NCBI GenBank assembly: GCA_049645705.1
Contig: JBARUK010000093.1
Span: 1-64,000, forward strand
Direction: 5' to 3'
DNA length: 64,000 nucleotides
DNA from: JBGNFV01 sp049645705
GTDB lineage: Bacteria > Bacteroidota > Bacteroidia > Cytophagales > Cyclobacteriaceae
How positions within the stretch are numbered: the first letter of the stretch is position 1; the number at the start of each line of letters is the position of its first letter. The position numbers and the translations under genes are program-made. Positions 18,164-27,213 of the stretch are shown one piece after another. Below the pieces are notes generated by a model, which was given only the letters and a program-made list of their open reading frames with translations, was not told the origin of the DNA and searched no databases.

Positions 18164-18724
18164 ATGAAATACCTGATTGCAGGCCTGGGAAATATAGGCC
18201 CTGAATATGAGCACACTCGTCATAATATTGGCTTTATGACTATGGACAAGCTTGCCCAAAAACACGATGCTGCATTCGATCATAGCCGCCATGCATTCAT
18301 AACGGAAATAAAGCATAAAGGCCGTTCTGTATACCTGATCAAACCGACGACTTACATGAACCTGAGCGGCAAGGCTGTAAGCTACTGGATGAATGAGTTG
18401 AAAATACCGGTGGAACGCCTGATGGTAGTAATGGATGATATAGCCCTCCCGTTTGGTAAACTACGGCTCCGCAGCAAAGGATCCAGCGCAGGACATAATG
18501 GACTGAAGGACATTGAAAGGGCACTGGGAAGCCAGGCTTACCCCCGTCTGAAATTCGGCATTGGTGATGAGTTCAGAAAGGGCCAGCAGGTAGACTACGT
18601 ACTGGGAAACTTTTCTAAAGAGCAGTCGGAAGAGCTTCCATTTGCTATTGAGAAAGCCTGCGACATGATCTACGGATTTACTACTATCGGCATACAGCGC
18701 ACCATGAGTGAGTACAATGACTAG
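18164..18724 (+). CDS. pth: Peptidyl-tRNA hydrolase
   Basis: 186 residues, standard length. It frees tRNA from prematurely released peptidyl-tRNA. The N-terminal signature GLGNIGPEYEHTRHNIGF carries the catalytic His (near residue 20), KPTTYMNLSGKAV carries the substrate-binding Asn, and MDDIALPFGKLRLR and GSSAGHNGLKDI complete the active site. It begins just after the rplY terminator and ends before a strong bidirectional hairpin. Confidence 0.96.
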   Translation: MKYLIAGLGNIGPEYEHTRHNIGFMTMDKLAQKHDAAFDHSRHAFITEIKHKGRSVYLIKPTTYMNLSGKAVSYWMNELKIPVERLMVVMDDIALPFGKLRLRSKGSSAGHNGLKDIERALGSQAYPRLKFGIGDEFRKGQQVDYVLGNFSKEQSEELPFAIEKACDMIYGFTTIGIQRTMSEYND

Positions 18725-18763
18725 GTAGTATTAAGAAGAACGGAAGCAAGCCATATAAAAAAA

Positions 18764-18797
18764 ACAGAGACGCCGGAAATAGCGTCTCTGTTTTTTA
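18764..18797. terminator. Bidirectional terminator between pth and metG
   Basis: A perfect 10-bp stem, ACAGAGACGC (18764-18773) with GCGTCTCTGT (18782-18791), is flanked by A and T runs and separates converging genes. Confidence 0.85.
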
Positions 18798-18816
18798 TAT
18801 CAATCTGGTTTTCTTT

Positions 18817-20868
18817 TTAGCTAATGATGGCCCCATTGGCGGTAGCTTCTCCGGGAGCTATGAAACGCAGGCTGCCGTCAGTGTCTTCAGCCATCAATAC
18901 CATACCCTGGCTTTCTATTCCCATCATTTTGCGCGGAGCCAGGTTTACCAGCACACATACCTGCTTGCCAGTCACCTCTTCTGCGGTAAAATGCTCGGCA
19001 ATGCCGCTAAGGACGGTACGGGTATCGATTCCTGTATCGATCGTAAGCTTAAGCAGTTTCTTGCTTTTCTTCATTTTTTCGGCTTCGACTACAGTGCCTA
19101 CCCTCATATCCATTTTCGTAAAATCGTCAAATACGATCTCTTCTTTGGCGGGTTCTGCCTGTGTCTCTCCGGCGGAAGTCTCTGAGTTATTCATCAGTTT
19201 ATTAAGTTGGGCTTCTATGGTTTCGTCTTCTACTTTGGTAAACAGTAGTTCAGGCGTGTCTATGGTATGACCATCCTGTATGAGCTGATCACTTCCGGCC
19301 TGGTCCCAGTTGAGCCGGTTTAGTTGCAGCATATTGTACAGCCGCTCGCTACTGTGGGGTAAAAAGGGCTCCATGAGCAAAGCCAGGTTGGCTGTTACCT
19401 GTAGTGACAGGTTCATAATGGTTTTGACCCGATCAGGATCAGTTTTTATCAACTTCCAGGGCTCTGTATCAGCCAGGTATTTATTACCAGCCCTCGCCAG
19501 TTCCATCATATTGGCTTGTGCTTCGCGGAACCTATAGGCATTAAGTGAATTGGCCACATGATCAGGTATGGACTTCATTTCACTTATGAGTTCTTGATCG
19601 ATCGGCTGAAGTTCTCCGGCTTTCGGGGCTACCTTATCATAATACTTTTGGGTAAGTACCAGGGTCCGGTTTACAAAGTTGCCCAATATAGCTACAAGTT
19701 CACTGTTATTTTTTAACTGAAAGTCTTTCCAGCTGAAGTCGTTGTCTTTGGTTTCAGGCATGTTGGCGCACAGCGAATAGCGCAGCACGTCCTGCTTATC
19801 AGGAAAATCATCCAGGAACTCATGCACCCATATTGCCCAGTTGCGCGAAGTACTTATTTTCTTTCCTTCAAGGTTCAGAAACTCATTGGCGGGCACATTT
19901 TCAGGCAAAATATAGTCACCATGTGCCTTGAGTATGCAAGGGAAAATGATGCAGTGAAACACGATGTTGTCCTTGCCTATGAAGTGGATAAGAGCGGTAT
20001 CTTCATCCTGCCAGTAGGTTTTCCAGTCCTTACCGTTATCCTCTGCCCACTGCCGGGTAGCGGAAATATAACCTATGGGTGCATCGAGCCATACGTATAG
20101 CTTTTTACCCTCTGTGTCTGGCAGCGGCACATCTACTCCCCAGTCCAGGTCACGGGTCATGGCGCGGGGGTGCAGCCCGGCCTTTAGCCAGCTACTGCAC
20201 TGGCCGTATACGTTGGTTTTCCACTGTCCTTTTTTGCCTTCCAGCAACCATTCTTCCAGCCAGGGCTGAAACTTATTTAGCGGAAGGTACCAATGCCTTG
20301 TTTCTCTCAATACCGGAGATTTCCCGCTGAGGGTGGACTTAGGGTCTATGAGATCTGACGGACTAAGCGATGTGCCGCATTTTTCGCATTGGTCACCGTA
20401 TGCCTGATCGTACCCGCAGTTGGGGCAGGTACCGTATATGTACCTGTCGGCCAGAAACTGATCGTACTCTTCGTCGTAGTACTGTTCGGAAACCTGCTCT
20501 TCAAACTGGCCCTTATCATGAAGTGTCTTGAAAAAACCGGCTGAAGTTTCATGGTGAAGAGGCTCTGAAGTACGATGATATACATCGAACGACATACCAA
20601 ACCGGCTGAAGGTATCACTGATCTGCTGGTGGTATCGATCGACTATCTCTCTGGGACTAACACCCTCTTTTTTAGCCCTGAGTGTAATGGCTGCACCATG
20701 CTCATCACTGCCGCACACAAATACAACGTCCTCACCTCTGAGGCGAAGGAAACGCACAAATATATCTGCGGGAAGGTAGGCACCTGCCAGGTGACCGATA
20801 TGCAGGGGGCCATTGGCATAGGGCAAAGCAGCGGTAATGGTATACCTCTTAAATGGTCGGTTAGACAT
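18817..20868 (-). CDS. metG: Methionine--tRNA ligase
   Basis: 683 residues from the ATG at 20868 (MSNRPFKRYTITAALPYANG). The open frame extends further upstream, but that extension is low-complexity, and a TATCTTTG promoter element lies inside it at 20891-20898. Motifs are PLHIGH (HIGH signature), zinc-binding CPNCGYDQAYGDQCEKCG, GKKISTS in place of KMSKS, and a C-terminal EMAPII/Trbp111-like tRNA-binding domain (about 575-683, with DFTKMDMRVGTVVEAEK and APRKMMGIESQGM). It charges tRNA-Met and is probably a homodimer. Confidence 0.96.
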   Translation of the reverse strand: MSNRPFKRYTITAALPYANGPLHIGHLAGAYLPADIFVRFLRLRGEDVVFVCGSDEHGAAITLRAKKEGVSPREIVDRYHQQISDTFSRFGMSFDVYHRTSEPLHHETSAGFFKTLHDKGQFEEQVSEQYYDEEYDQFLADRYIYGTCPNCGYDQAYGDQCEKCGTSLSPSDLIDPKSTLSGKSPVLRETRHWYLPLNKFQPWLEEWLLEGKKGQWKTNVYGQCSSWLKAGLHPRAMTRDLDWGVDVPLPDTEGKKLYVWLDAPIGYISATRQWAEDNGKDWKTYWQDEDTALIHFIGKDNIVFHCIIFPCILKAHGDYILPENVPANEFLNLEGKKISTSRNWAIWVHEFLDDFPDKQDVLRYSLCANMPETKDNDFSWKDFQLKNNSELVAILGNFVNRTLVLTQKYYDKVAPKAGELQPIDQELISEMKSIPDHVANSLNAYRFREAQANMMELARAGNKYLADTEPWKLIKTDPDRVKTIMNLSLQVTANLALLMEPFLPHSSERLYNMLQLNRLNWDQAGSDQLIQDGHTIDTPELLFTKVEDETIEAQLNKLMNNSETSAGETQAEPAKEEIVFDDFTKMDMRVGTVVEAEKMKKSKKLLKLTIDTGIDTRTVLSGIAEHFTAEEVTGKQVCVLVNLAPRKMMGIESQGMVLMAEDTDGSLRFIAPGEATANGAIIS

Positions 20869-20890
20869 GCACGTATTGGTTTTTACTGGG

Positions 20891-20898
20891 CAAAGATA
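20891..20898 (-). promoter_or_regulatory. metG promoter, -7 element
   Basis: On the minus strand the sequence reads TATCTTTG, matching TAnnTTTG, 22 bases before the metG ATG. No clear -33 box is visible. Confidence 0.45.
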
Positions 20899-20935
20899 GA
20901 AATAAAACGCAGGGAGACCACGGAGGCCGGGTGGA

Positions 20936-23092
20936 TTAGGATATAGGCACGGCGTTGGGAATTTCGACGGCAAATTCAGTACAGTCTTTACTGTCGTTGA
21001 GCCTTACCTCGCCGCCAAGGCGCTCTACGCTTAGCTTGGCCAGGAAAAGGCCCAGTCCTACATCGCCACTACTGTTGCTGGCTGACACAAACATGTCGAA
21101 AATTTTGCCGTCGAAATTCTCGCTAATACCTGCCCCGTTGTCCTGAACGAGAATAACAATACGTTGCGCTTCCTGAAATGCAGACACCCGCACGAAGGCT
21201 CCTTTTTTGTCTTCCTGAAACTTGATGGCATTCTCGATCAGGTTATAGAGTATAAGCCTGATGAGGTTAGGGTCAGTTGCCATTCTGAGATCGCTACTCA
21301 CTTGGTTATCAAAGTCAATGAAGGAATAGGGATGTATGTCTTTTACCTGTACTCTTATTTCCTCAACAACTTCTTTGAGCCCCACCACTTCGTTTTTAGG
21401 GTCAGTGCTCTTTATCATCTTGATGGTAAGGAGCCGTCTTAAAATGTTATCCATGGTTTCGGCCGTCAGGTCGAGCATGGTAAGATATCTGACGGATTTT
21501 CTATCCGTAACATCCATCAGAGCAAGATTTGTCAACCCTTTGAGGCGGGCAAGAGGCCCCCTGATGTCATGCGATGTTTTATAGATAAAGTTATCCAGCT
21601 CCATTACGGCTTTTTTCAACTCTTCGTTGGTGGCTTCCAGGGCTGCAGTCCTGTCAGCTACCTGTTTTTCCAGCCCTTCATTCAGGCTAAGTAATTCGGT
21701 GTTTTGCTCCTGTATGATCTTTCGCGCTTTTTCGATCTCATTATTCTGCCGGGACAGCTCTTTTGTCTTGGTTATAATGAGGTCGTGCTGCTCGGCAATC
21801 TTAACATTTTGCTTTTTTTGAATACGAAAGCCATGCATGAGCAGGAATACCAGGGCGAGTAATAGTATGGATAGCAAGCCAAGGTAAAGCAACATCTTGC
21901 GGTTGAAGGCAAGTTCGAGCTCCTTACCTTCCAGCTCGCGGCGGGTCTGCTCTACGTCAAAGCGTACCTGTGTGCTACTGACATTTCTGGCAATCTCATC
22001 GCTAAAGAGGCTGTCACTAAGCGAAACTACCTGTTTCTGAATCGTCAGTGCACTATCGATACTACCTTTTCTCTCAAAGATATCAGCCAGTAAGCGAAGA
22101 TTGAATAAGGTCTGTTGTTTGTCCCTTAACTTATCTGAAATAGCCATACTGGAATCCAGGTATACTCTCGCACTGGCCAGATCATTATTATCCAGGAAAC
22201 TTTCAGCTATGGCATGGTAGGCAAGGCTCATACCGGCGCGGTCATTGATCTCCTTTTGAATTTCTATAGCTTCCCTGAATCTTTCCACGGCTTCTTCGTA
22301 TTCCCCTTCTTTCAAAGAGATATCACCGAAGCCCTGAAGGCTTACGGCTCTTTGGCGAAGGTTATTACCCTTTATGGCACTACCGGAACCAAGCACGAAG
22401 TAGTAACGTGCAGAGTCGTACTGCTTCAGGTTTCTGAGGAAATAATTGCCCAGGTTATTATAGGAAAAGGCGAGCCGATCAGGATCATTGATCTCTTTCC
22501 TTAGTTCAAGAGATTTTTTGATGTACTCGATAGCACGTGCATTGTCCTTTATTTTTTCATAAAGCTCGCCGATATTATTAAGTGTAGTACTGCGGGTGGC
22601 AATATCTTCTTCCGGGGTGAGAGACAAGGCCTGGAAGAGGTAGTTCAGGCCCAGGTCGTAGCTTCCTGTTTCGGATAAAAGCAGACCGAGGTTGTTAAGT
22701 GCGGCTGCTTCTTCTGCTATCAGCCCTTCTTCACGGGCAATTTCCCTGGCTTCGCTGTAGAGATTGGCGGCCTCAAAATAGTTGCCTGTGTAAAATTTAG
22801 AGGCTCCCATCATGCGGACAGACTCGGAGAGCCGGGCCTTATTGTCTACCGAATCACTTATTTCTCTCGCTTTTTCAGCGTAGTCGAGCGATAGTAAAGG
22901 ATTGGAATTCAGATTCCTGCGACCTGAAAGCAGAAGTATTTCTATTTTCTGCTCAGTGTTAGCTGCCGATAAGGTATTTACTAAACTATCTGCCTGAGTA
23001 GCATAACCATGCGTACCAGCCCCGGAGAGGATAGTAATTATTGCCAGAAACCTAATTAAGAAATATTTCTTGAACCCTTTTATCAATCTCAC
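20936..23092 (-). CDS. TPR-containing sensor histidine kinase (GTG start)
   Basis: 718 residues. A signal or anchor sequence (about 10-30) leads to a periplasmic domain of seven or so TPR repeats (about 45-365; for example LNNIGELYEKIKDNARAIEY). One transmembrane segment lies at 400-420, a coiled coil at 425-500, then a HisKA-like domain with FIYKTSHDIRGPLARLKGL (His near 508). The ATPase domain has LYNLIENAIKFQ, DNGAGI and GDVGLGLFLAK. No receiver domain is fused and no response regulator gene is adjacent, so the partner is elsewhere. The start codon is GTG at 23092. Confidence 0.9.
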   Translation of the reverse strand: MRLIKGFKKYFLIRFLAIITILSGAGTHGYATQADSLVNTLSAANTEQKIEILLLSGRRNLNSNPLLSLDYAEKAREISDSVDNKARLSESVRMMGASKFYTGNYFEAANLYSEAREIAREEGLIAEEAAALNNLGLLLSETGSYDLGLNYLFQALSLTPEEDIATRSTTLNNIGELYEKIKDNARAIEYIKKSLELRKEINDPDRLAFSYNNLGNYFLRNLKQYDSARYYFVLGSGSAIKGNNLRQRAVSLQGFGDISLKEGEYEEAVERFREAIEIQKEINDRAGMSLAYHAIAESFLDNNDLASARVYLDSSMAISDKLRDKQQTLFNLRLLADIFERKGSIDSALTIQKQVVSLSDSLFSDEIARNVSSTQVRFDVEQTRRELEGKELELAFNRKMLLYLGLLSILLLALVFLLMHGFRIQKKQNVKIAEQHDLIITKTKELSRQNNEIEKARKIIQEQNTELLSLNEGLEKQVADRTAALEATNEELKKAVMELDNFIYKTSHDIRGPLARLKGLTNLALMDVTDRKSVRYLTMLDLTAETMDNILRRLLTIKMIKSTDPKNEVVGLKEVVEEIRVQVKDIHPYSFIDFDNQVSSDLRMATDPNLIRLILYNLIENAIKFQEDKKGAFVRVSAFQEAQRIVILVQDNGAGISENFDGKIFDMFVSASNSSGDVGLGLFLAKLSVERLGGEVRLNDSKDCTEFAVEIPNAVPIS

Positions 23093-23224
23093 AAAACCCT
23101 TACAAAATTCGATACTTCTGTCTGATAACAGAAGTAATTTAATGCCGAAAATAATACTTTTTAACTAATTATTATCAAATGAATTCTTAATAAAGATTTG
23201 AGCTAATTTGTGGCATTAAATGAC

Positions 23225-23232
23225 TATTTTTG
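23225..23232 (+). promoter_or_regulatory. typA promoter, -7 element
   Basis: TATTTTTG, matching TAnnTTTG, lies 22 bases before the typA ATG. Confidence 0.45.
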
Positions 23233-23253
23233 CGGGTCATTTAGAAAATTACT

Positions 23254-25044
23254 ATGGAAGGAATAAGGAACGTGGCGATCATCGCCCACGTCGATCATGG
23301 GAAAACCACACTGGTAGATAAGATCATTCACGCGGCACAACTGTTTCGTGAAAATCAGGATACCGGTGAGTTGATCCTGGATAACAACGAACTGGAAAGG
23401 GAGCGGGGAATCACTATTCTTTCCAAAAATGTATCGGTCCAATATAAGGATATTAAAGTCAATATCATCGATACGCCGGGTCACGCAGATTTTGGAGGAG
23501 AAGTCGAGCGTGTGCTCAAAATGGCTGACGGGGTATTGTTGCTGGTAGATGCTTTTGAAGGCGTTATGCCTCAGACACGTTTTGTACTGGGCAAGGCGCT
23601 GGGCCTGGGCCTCACTCCTATTGTGGTAGTGAACAAGGTAGACAAAGAAAACTGCCGTCCTGACGAAGTACACGAGGAAGTATTCGACCTCATGTTTAAC
23701 CTGGACGCCACGGAGGAGCAACTCAGCTTCGAAACTGTCTATGGCTCCGGTAAAAACGGCTGGATGAGCCGGGACTGGAATGAGCCTACCGATAATATCA
23801 CACCTCTGCTGGACACGATCATAGAATCTATTCCTTCAGCTCCTTATGTAGAAGGAACGCCGCAGTTTCAGATCACGAGTCTGGACTACAGCAACTACCT
23901 CGGCCGTATTGCCATAGGCAGAGTATACCGTGGCGACCTGAAAGAAGGTGCCCAGATGGGACTGTGCAAAGCAGATGGATCTGTACAGCGGGTAAAAGTA
24001 AAGGAACTACAGGTATTTGAAGGTCTGGGCCGCCGTAAGGTGGACACTGTTCGCTGTGGTGACCTGTGTGCTATAGTAGGTATAGAGGGCTTTGAGATCG
24101 GAGATACACTTGCTGATCTGGAAAACCCTGAGCCGCTACCGCGTATAGCGATAGACGAGCCTACCATCAATATGATGTTCACGATCAACAACTCGCCTTT
24201 CTTTGGCAAGGAAGGTAAGTTTGTGACCAGCCGCCACCTGCGCGATAGACTCGAAAAGGAACTGGAAAAGAACCTGGCACTGAAAGTTGAGCCTACTGAA
24301 CAGGAAGACAGCTTCCTGGTATACGGTCGGGGCATCCTACACTTGTCGGTACTGATAGAAACCATGCGCCGCGAAGGATACGAGATCCAGGTAGGGCAGC
24401 CCCAGGTTATATATAAGGAGATAGATGGTGTCAAAAACGAACCTATCGAACTCCTGGTAGTAGATGTGCCTGAGGAGTTCAGTGGAAAAGTGATCGAACT
24501 GGCCACCATGCGTAAGGGTGAGCTTAAGGTAATGGAGCCCAAGGGCCACCTGCAGCACCTTGAGTTCGATATTCCTTCTCGCGGGCTTATCGGTCTGAGA
24601 AACAGTGTGCTTACAGCCACATCAGGCGAGGCTGTGATGAACCATCGCTTCAAGGAATACCAGCCGGTAAAAGGCAACGTTCCCGGGCGTGTAAATGGCT
24701 CACTTATCAGTATGGATGCAGGCCCTGCCACAGCTTATACTATAGATAAGCTACAGGACAGAGGCATATTTTTCGTAGAACCCGGGCAGGAACTGTATGC
24801 CGGTCAGGTAGTAGGCGAGCATAGTCGTGACAATGACCTGGTAGTGAACCTGCAAAAGGGTAAAAAGCTGACGAACATGCGTGCATCGGGATCAGATGAC
24901 AGTTCCAGGATTGTACCACCACGCCGTTTTTCACTGGAAGAGGCGCTGGAGTACATCAACAAAGATGAGTATGTGGAAGTAACTCCCAAAAGCATCAGGT
25001 TGAGAAAAATAGCTACTGAGCCTCACCTGTGGGGTAAGAAATAA
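23254..25044 (+). CDS. typA: Translational GTPase TypA/BipA
   Basis: 596 residues, close to the family norm. Ribosome-associated GTPase acting in stress and 50S assembly. The G domain shows P-loop AHVDHGKTT, switch ERERGITI, DTPGHADFGGEVERVL and NKVDKENCRPDE; EF-Tu-like domain 2, EF-G-like domains III and V (SRGLIGLRNSVLTATSGEAVMNHRF) and the BipA-specific C-terminal domain follow. It stands alone with its own promoter element and terminator. Confidence 0.97.
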   Translation: MEGIRNVAIIAHVDHGKTTLVDKIIHAAQLFRENQDTGELILDNNELERERGITILSKNVSVQYKDIKVNIIDTPGHADFGGEVERVLKMADGVLLLVDAFEGVMPQTRFVLGKALGLGLTPIVVVNKVDKENCRPDEVHEEVFDLMFNLDATEEQLSFETVYGSGKNGWMSRDWNEPTDNITPLLDTIIESIPSAPYVEGTPQFQITSLDYSNYLGRIAIGRVYRGDLKEGAQMGLCKADGSVQRVKVKELQVFEGLGRRKVDTVRCGDLCAIVGIEGFEIGDTLADLENPEPLPRIAIDEPTINMMFTINNSPFFGKEGKFVTSRHLRDRLEKELEKNLALKVEPTEQEDSFLVYGRGILHLSVLIETMRREGYEIQVGQPQVIYKEIDGVKNEPIELLVVDVPEEFSGKVIELATMRKGELKVMEPKGHLQHLEFDIPSRGLIGLRNSVLTATSGEAVMNHRFKEYQPVKGNVPGRVNGSLISMDAGPATAYTIDKLQDRGIFFVEPGQELYAGQVVGEHSRDNDLVVNLQKGKKLTNMRASGSDDSSRIVPPRRFSLEEALEYINKDEYVEVTPKSIRLRKIATEPHLWGKK

Positions 25045-25070
25045 AGCTGATCCATTCGGAATGGATATTG

Positions 25071-25110
25071 GAAGCCGTATGCTGAGAAGTATACGGCTTC
25101 TTGCATTTTT
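25071..25110 (+). terminator. typA terminator
   Basis: A perfect 10-bp stem, GAAGCCGTAT (25071-25080) with ATACGGCTTC (25091-25100), is followed by TTGCATTTTT. Confidence 0.8.
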
Positions 25111-25221
25111 ACGGTAGAGTATTTATAAATAACCTTGAATGATGGGTTAAATTTGTATTTACTCTTGCTTACTCATTGACAGTACTGTAGGTATTGGTTA
25201 TCTTAAGTATAAGATCAACCT

Positions 25222-25344
25222 ATGAAAACCAACTTGCAAAGACAAAAAGCACTTCACTGTTCTAAGAACAAGCTCCATTTATGTCAATACTGTTTTTTCT
25301 GTAAGGATGTGCTAACATCTGTAAACTACAATGCCTTTTACTGA
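25222..25344 (+). CDS. Possible 40-residue Cys-rich ORF in the leader
   Basis: Encodes MKTNLQRQKALHC followed by a short Cys-rich stretch LCQYCFFC and a TGA stop. It has no family leader motif, no GG and only a weak upstream ribosome site. It is followed 13 bases later by a terminator-like hairpin. It may be a leader peptide, a tiny gene or chance; support is limited to position and composition. Confidence 0.2.
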   Translation: MKTNLQRQKALHCSKNKLHLCQYCFFCKDVLTSVNYNAFY

Positions 25345-25357
25345 TCTTAAACCATAG

Positions 25358-25392
25358 AGACTACCTGATTTTACGGTGGTCTTTTTATTTTA
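25358..25392 (+). terminator. Terminator-like hairpin ahead of the peptide triplet
   Basis: AGACTACC (25358-25365) pairs with GGTGGTCT (25375-25382) with one G-T pair. It is followed by TTTTATTTTAT and ends just before the ATG at 25403, so it could be an attenuator or the end of an upstream short transcript. Confidence 0.5.
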
Positions 25393-25402
25393 TAGTACCA
25401 TA

Positions 25403-25597
25403 ATGAAAAAGAAACTAGAATTAAACTCTCTTACTGTAAGCAGTTTTATTGTCAACTCCAAGGAGGTAAAGGGAGGTGCTAAGCCGACACGATTTACTAT
25501 GCCTGAAACACAATGTGATGCTACGGGCCCCTGCTGTGATATCACGTTCGGATGCACTGTAAACACGTGTGATATTAGAATTTGTGAACTATCTTAA
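25403..25597 (+). CDS. Pinensin-type leader peptide with Cys-rich core, first of three
   Basis: A 64-residue peptide with leader MKKKLELNSLTVSSF and VKGG at 22-25. The core has six Cys, including an adjacent CC pair (TGPCCDITFGC), and several Thr. The in-frame sequence upstream of the ATG at 25403 overlaps the T-rich hairpin tail and is not coding. It is followed after 12 bases by a second family member and then a third, so the three form one operon. The C-terminal TVNTCDIRIC resembles the CNTCDLAC of the next peptide, consistent with duplication. Confidence 0.8.
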   Translation: MKKKLELNSLTVSSFIVNSKEVKGGAKPTRFTMPETQCDATGPCCDITFGCTVNTCDIRICELS

Positions 25598-25609
25598 AAT
25601 CTACTAATT

Positions 25610-25828
25610 ATGAAAAAGAGACTAAAACTGAATGAGCTGGCAGTATCCAGCTTCGTAACGAATCACTCGTCAATAAGAGGTGGAGCACCTAAACCAACTA
25701 AGTTCTGCCCCCCTGACCCTGAATCATACAACTGTTCTGGTGAAGCTACTACCGGACCGTGTATCTGTAATACCTGCGATCTGGCGTGTGAATTTTCATA
25801 CGACCCTGATGTATGTGTAGCTAACTAA
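25610..25828 (+). CDS. Pinensin-type leader peptide with Cys-rich core, second of three
   Basis: A 72-residue peptide. Leader MKKRLKLNELAVSSFVT with IRGG at 22-25 is close to the family consensus. The core has seven Cys, with TTGPCICNTCDLAC in the middle, plus Ser and Thr. It sits 12 bases after the first peptide gene and 22 before the third. TGPC and NTCD are shared with the first peptide, suggesting a common ancestor with a diversifying core. No maturation gene is adjacent. Confidence 0.82.
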   Translation: MKKRLKLNELAVSSFVTNHSSIRGGAPKPTKFCPPDPESYNCSGEATTGPCICNTCDLACEFSYDPDVCVAN

Positions 25829-25850
25829 AAATCAATCCAGTTTCTTAATT

Positions 25851-26054
25851 ATGAAAAAACTAAAAATCAATGACTTACAGGTAAGCAGCTTTGTTACCGG
25901 TAAGGACTCTGTATTGGGTGGGGGCCAGACCAAAGGTAATTGCCCTACTAACGGATGCGGAGACCTATCGCAGGAATATCCCTGTTACGAAACAGATATC
26001 TGTGCTACGGCAAACGGCTGCGAGTCTGAGCTTTGTGTACCCTATACCGGTTAA
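25851..26054 (+). CDS. Pinensin-type leader peptide with Cys-rich core, third of three
   Basis: A 67-residue peptide with leader MKKLKINDLQVSSFVT and VLGGG at about 21-25, where the extra Gly makes the cleavage point uncertain. The core has six spaced Cys (GNCPTNGC, PCYETDIC, GCESELC) and is acidic. It ends the triplet, and a strong bidirectional terminator follows immediately. Confidence 0.82.
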   Translation: MKKLKINDLQVSSFVTGKDSVLGGGQTKGNCPTNGCGDLSQEYPCYETDICATANGCESELCVPYTG

Positions 26055-26057
26055 TAT

Positions 26058-26093
26058 AAAAAAGGGTATGGCAATCAAGCCATACCCTTTTGT
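26058..26093. terminator. Bidirectional terminator after the peptide triplet
   Basis: A 13-bp perfect stem (AAAAGGGTATGGC with its complement, about 26060-26091) and T runs on both sides lie between converging genes. Confidence 0.85.
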
Positions 26094-26110
26094 CTTGTTG
26101 TTGCAAGGCA

Positions 26111-26980
26111 TTATTTCTTTTTACGCATGTCCTCAAGCTTATCCCACATCTCTTCAGGTACCTGGTCCAGGTGACTGAACTCTCCTGCACCTTTCAGCCA
26201 CTCTCCGCCGTCTATTGTCATTACTTCACCATTTACATACGCGCTGTAATCACTCACCAGATAGGCGGCCAGGTTGGCCAGCTCCTGGTGCTCCCCTACT
26301 CTGCCAACGGGCACGAAATTTTTCGGGTCGAACTTCTTAACAAGCTCACCCGGCAGCAGACGGCTCCATGCCCCTTCGGTAGGGAAAGGCCCGGGCGCAA
26401 TAGCATTTGACCGTATCTTATACTTGGCCCACTCCACAGCAAGGGAGCGGGTCAGTGCCAGCACACCGGCCTTGGCACAGGCAGAGGGCACTACATATCC
26501 GCTACCTGTCCACGCATAGGTAGTGACAATATTCAGGAAGTTACCGGCCTGTTTTTTATCGATCCAGTGCTTGCCAGCCGCCAGGGTAAAGTTATAGGTA
26601 CCTCTCATTACGATATCGACCACTATGTCGAAAGCACGATGAGACAGTCTCTCAGTAGGGCTTATGAAATTACCGGCTGCATTATTGACTATTGTGTCAA
26701 AGCTTCCGAATTTTTTCTCCGTCTCGGCTAATACTTTTTCGATACTTTCGTAGTCGCGGACATCACAGGAAACAGGCAATACCTTCCCTCCTGTTTCTTC
26801 TTCCAGTTCGGCGGCAGTCTTTTCCAGCACTTCCATCTTCCGGCTGGTGATGACGACATTGGCCCCCAGCTTTAAAAAATAGGTGGTCATACTTCTGCCC
26901 AGGCCGGTACCTCCTCCTGTGACTATTATGGTTTTTCCATCCAGGGCGCCATCCCGGAGCATTCCTTCGGTATATTTCAT
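26111..26980 (-). CDS. SDR oxidoreductase, probable 2,4-dienoyl-CoA reductase (DECR1-like)
   Basis: 289 residues. The Rossmann signature VTGGGTGLGRSM (about 20-31) and NNAAGNF are present. Instead of YxxxK, the active site reads TTYAWTGSG ... VPSACAKAGV, and the loop APGPFPTEGAWSRL follows. This matches mitochondrial 2,4-dienoyl-CoA reductase, where the catalytic Tyr lies earlier and pairs with the Lys of SAxAKAG. The likely role is NADPH-dependent reduction of dienoyl-CoA in unsaturated fatty acid oxidation. It is monocistronic; no other beta-oxidation gene is nearby. Confidence 0.85.
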   Translation of the reverse strand: MKYTEGMLRDGALDGKTIIVTGGGTGLGRSMTTYFLKLGANVVITSRKMEVLEKTAAELEEETGGKVLPVSCDVRDYESIEKVLAETEKKFGSFDTIVNNAAGNFISPTERLSHRAFDIVVDIVMRGTYNFTLAAGKHWIDKKQAGNFLNIVTTYAWTGSGYVVPSACAKAGVLALTRSLAVEWAKYKIRSNAIAPGPFPTEGAWSRLLPGELVKKFDPKNFVPVGRVGEHQELANLAAYLVSDYSAYVNGEVMTIDGGEWLKGAGEFSHLDQVPEEMWDKLEDMRKKK

Positions 26981-27149
26981 CGTATCAGTGTTGTCTGGTG
27001 TAAGTTGCTGGTTAAAATGATAAAATAAGCGTTACAATAAAAGCAGATAAGTGTGCAATAGAAGAATTCATTTATCGCTATGAGTTATGAGTACCTTATG
27101 GGTTTTTGTACACCCGGAAATACGGCTGACGAACTCAGGAAGAGTACGC

Positions 27150-27191
27150 TAAAAAAATAAAATGGCTGCCTTCGTGATAAAAGCAGCCATT
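27150..27191 (-). terminator. Terminator after the VPS10/BNR-repeat gene
   Basis: AATGGCTGC (27161-27169) pairs with GCAGCCATT (27183-27191). The minus-strand 3' flank is TTATTTTTTT. Confidence 0.8.
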
Positions 27192-27213
27192 GTAGAGTTG
27201 TATGAGTTAAAAA

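Larger units (their letters stand above)
25045..25402 (+). other. Leader region ahead of three peptide genes
   Basis: 358 bases without a confirmed gene. In order it holds the typA terminator, a promoter-like TAAATTTG (25148-25155), a possible 40-codon ORF (25222-25344) and a terminator-like hairpin (25358-25390) ending 12 bases before the first peptide ATG. This arrangement could act as an attenuating leader for the peptide operon; that is inference. Confidence 0.4.

Noticed and set aside
20869..20973. N-terminal extension of metG
   Set aside because: Low-complexity and interrupted by a promoter element; homologs start at MSNRPFKRYT-like sequence.
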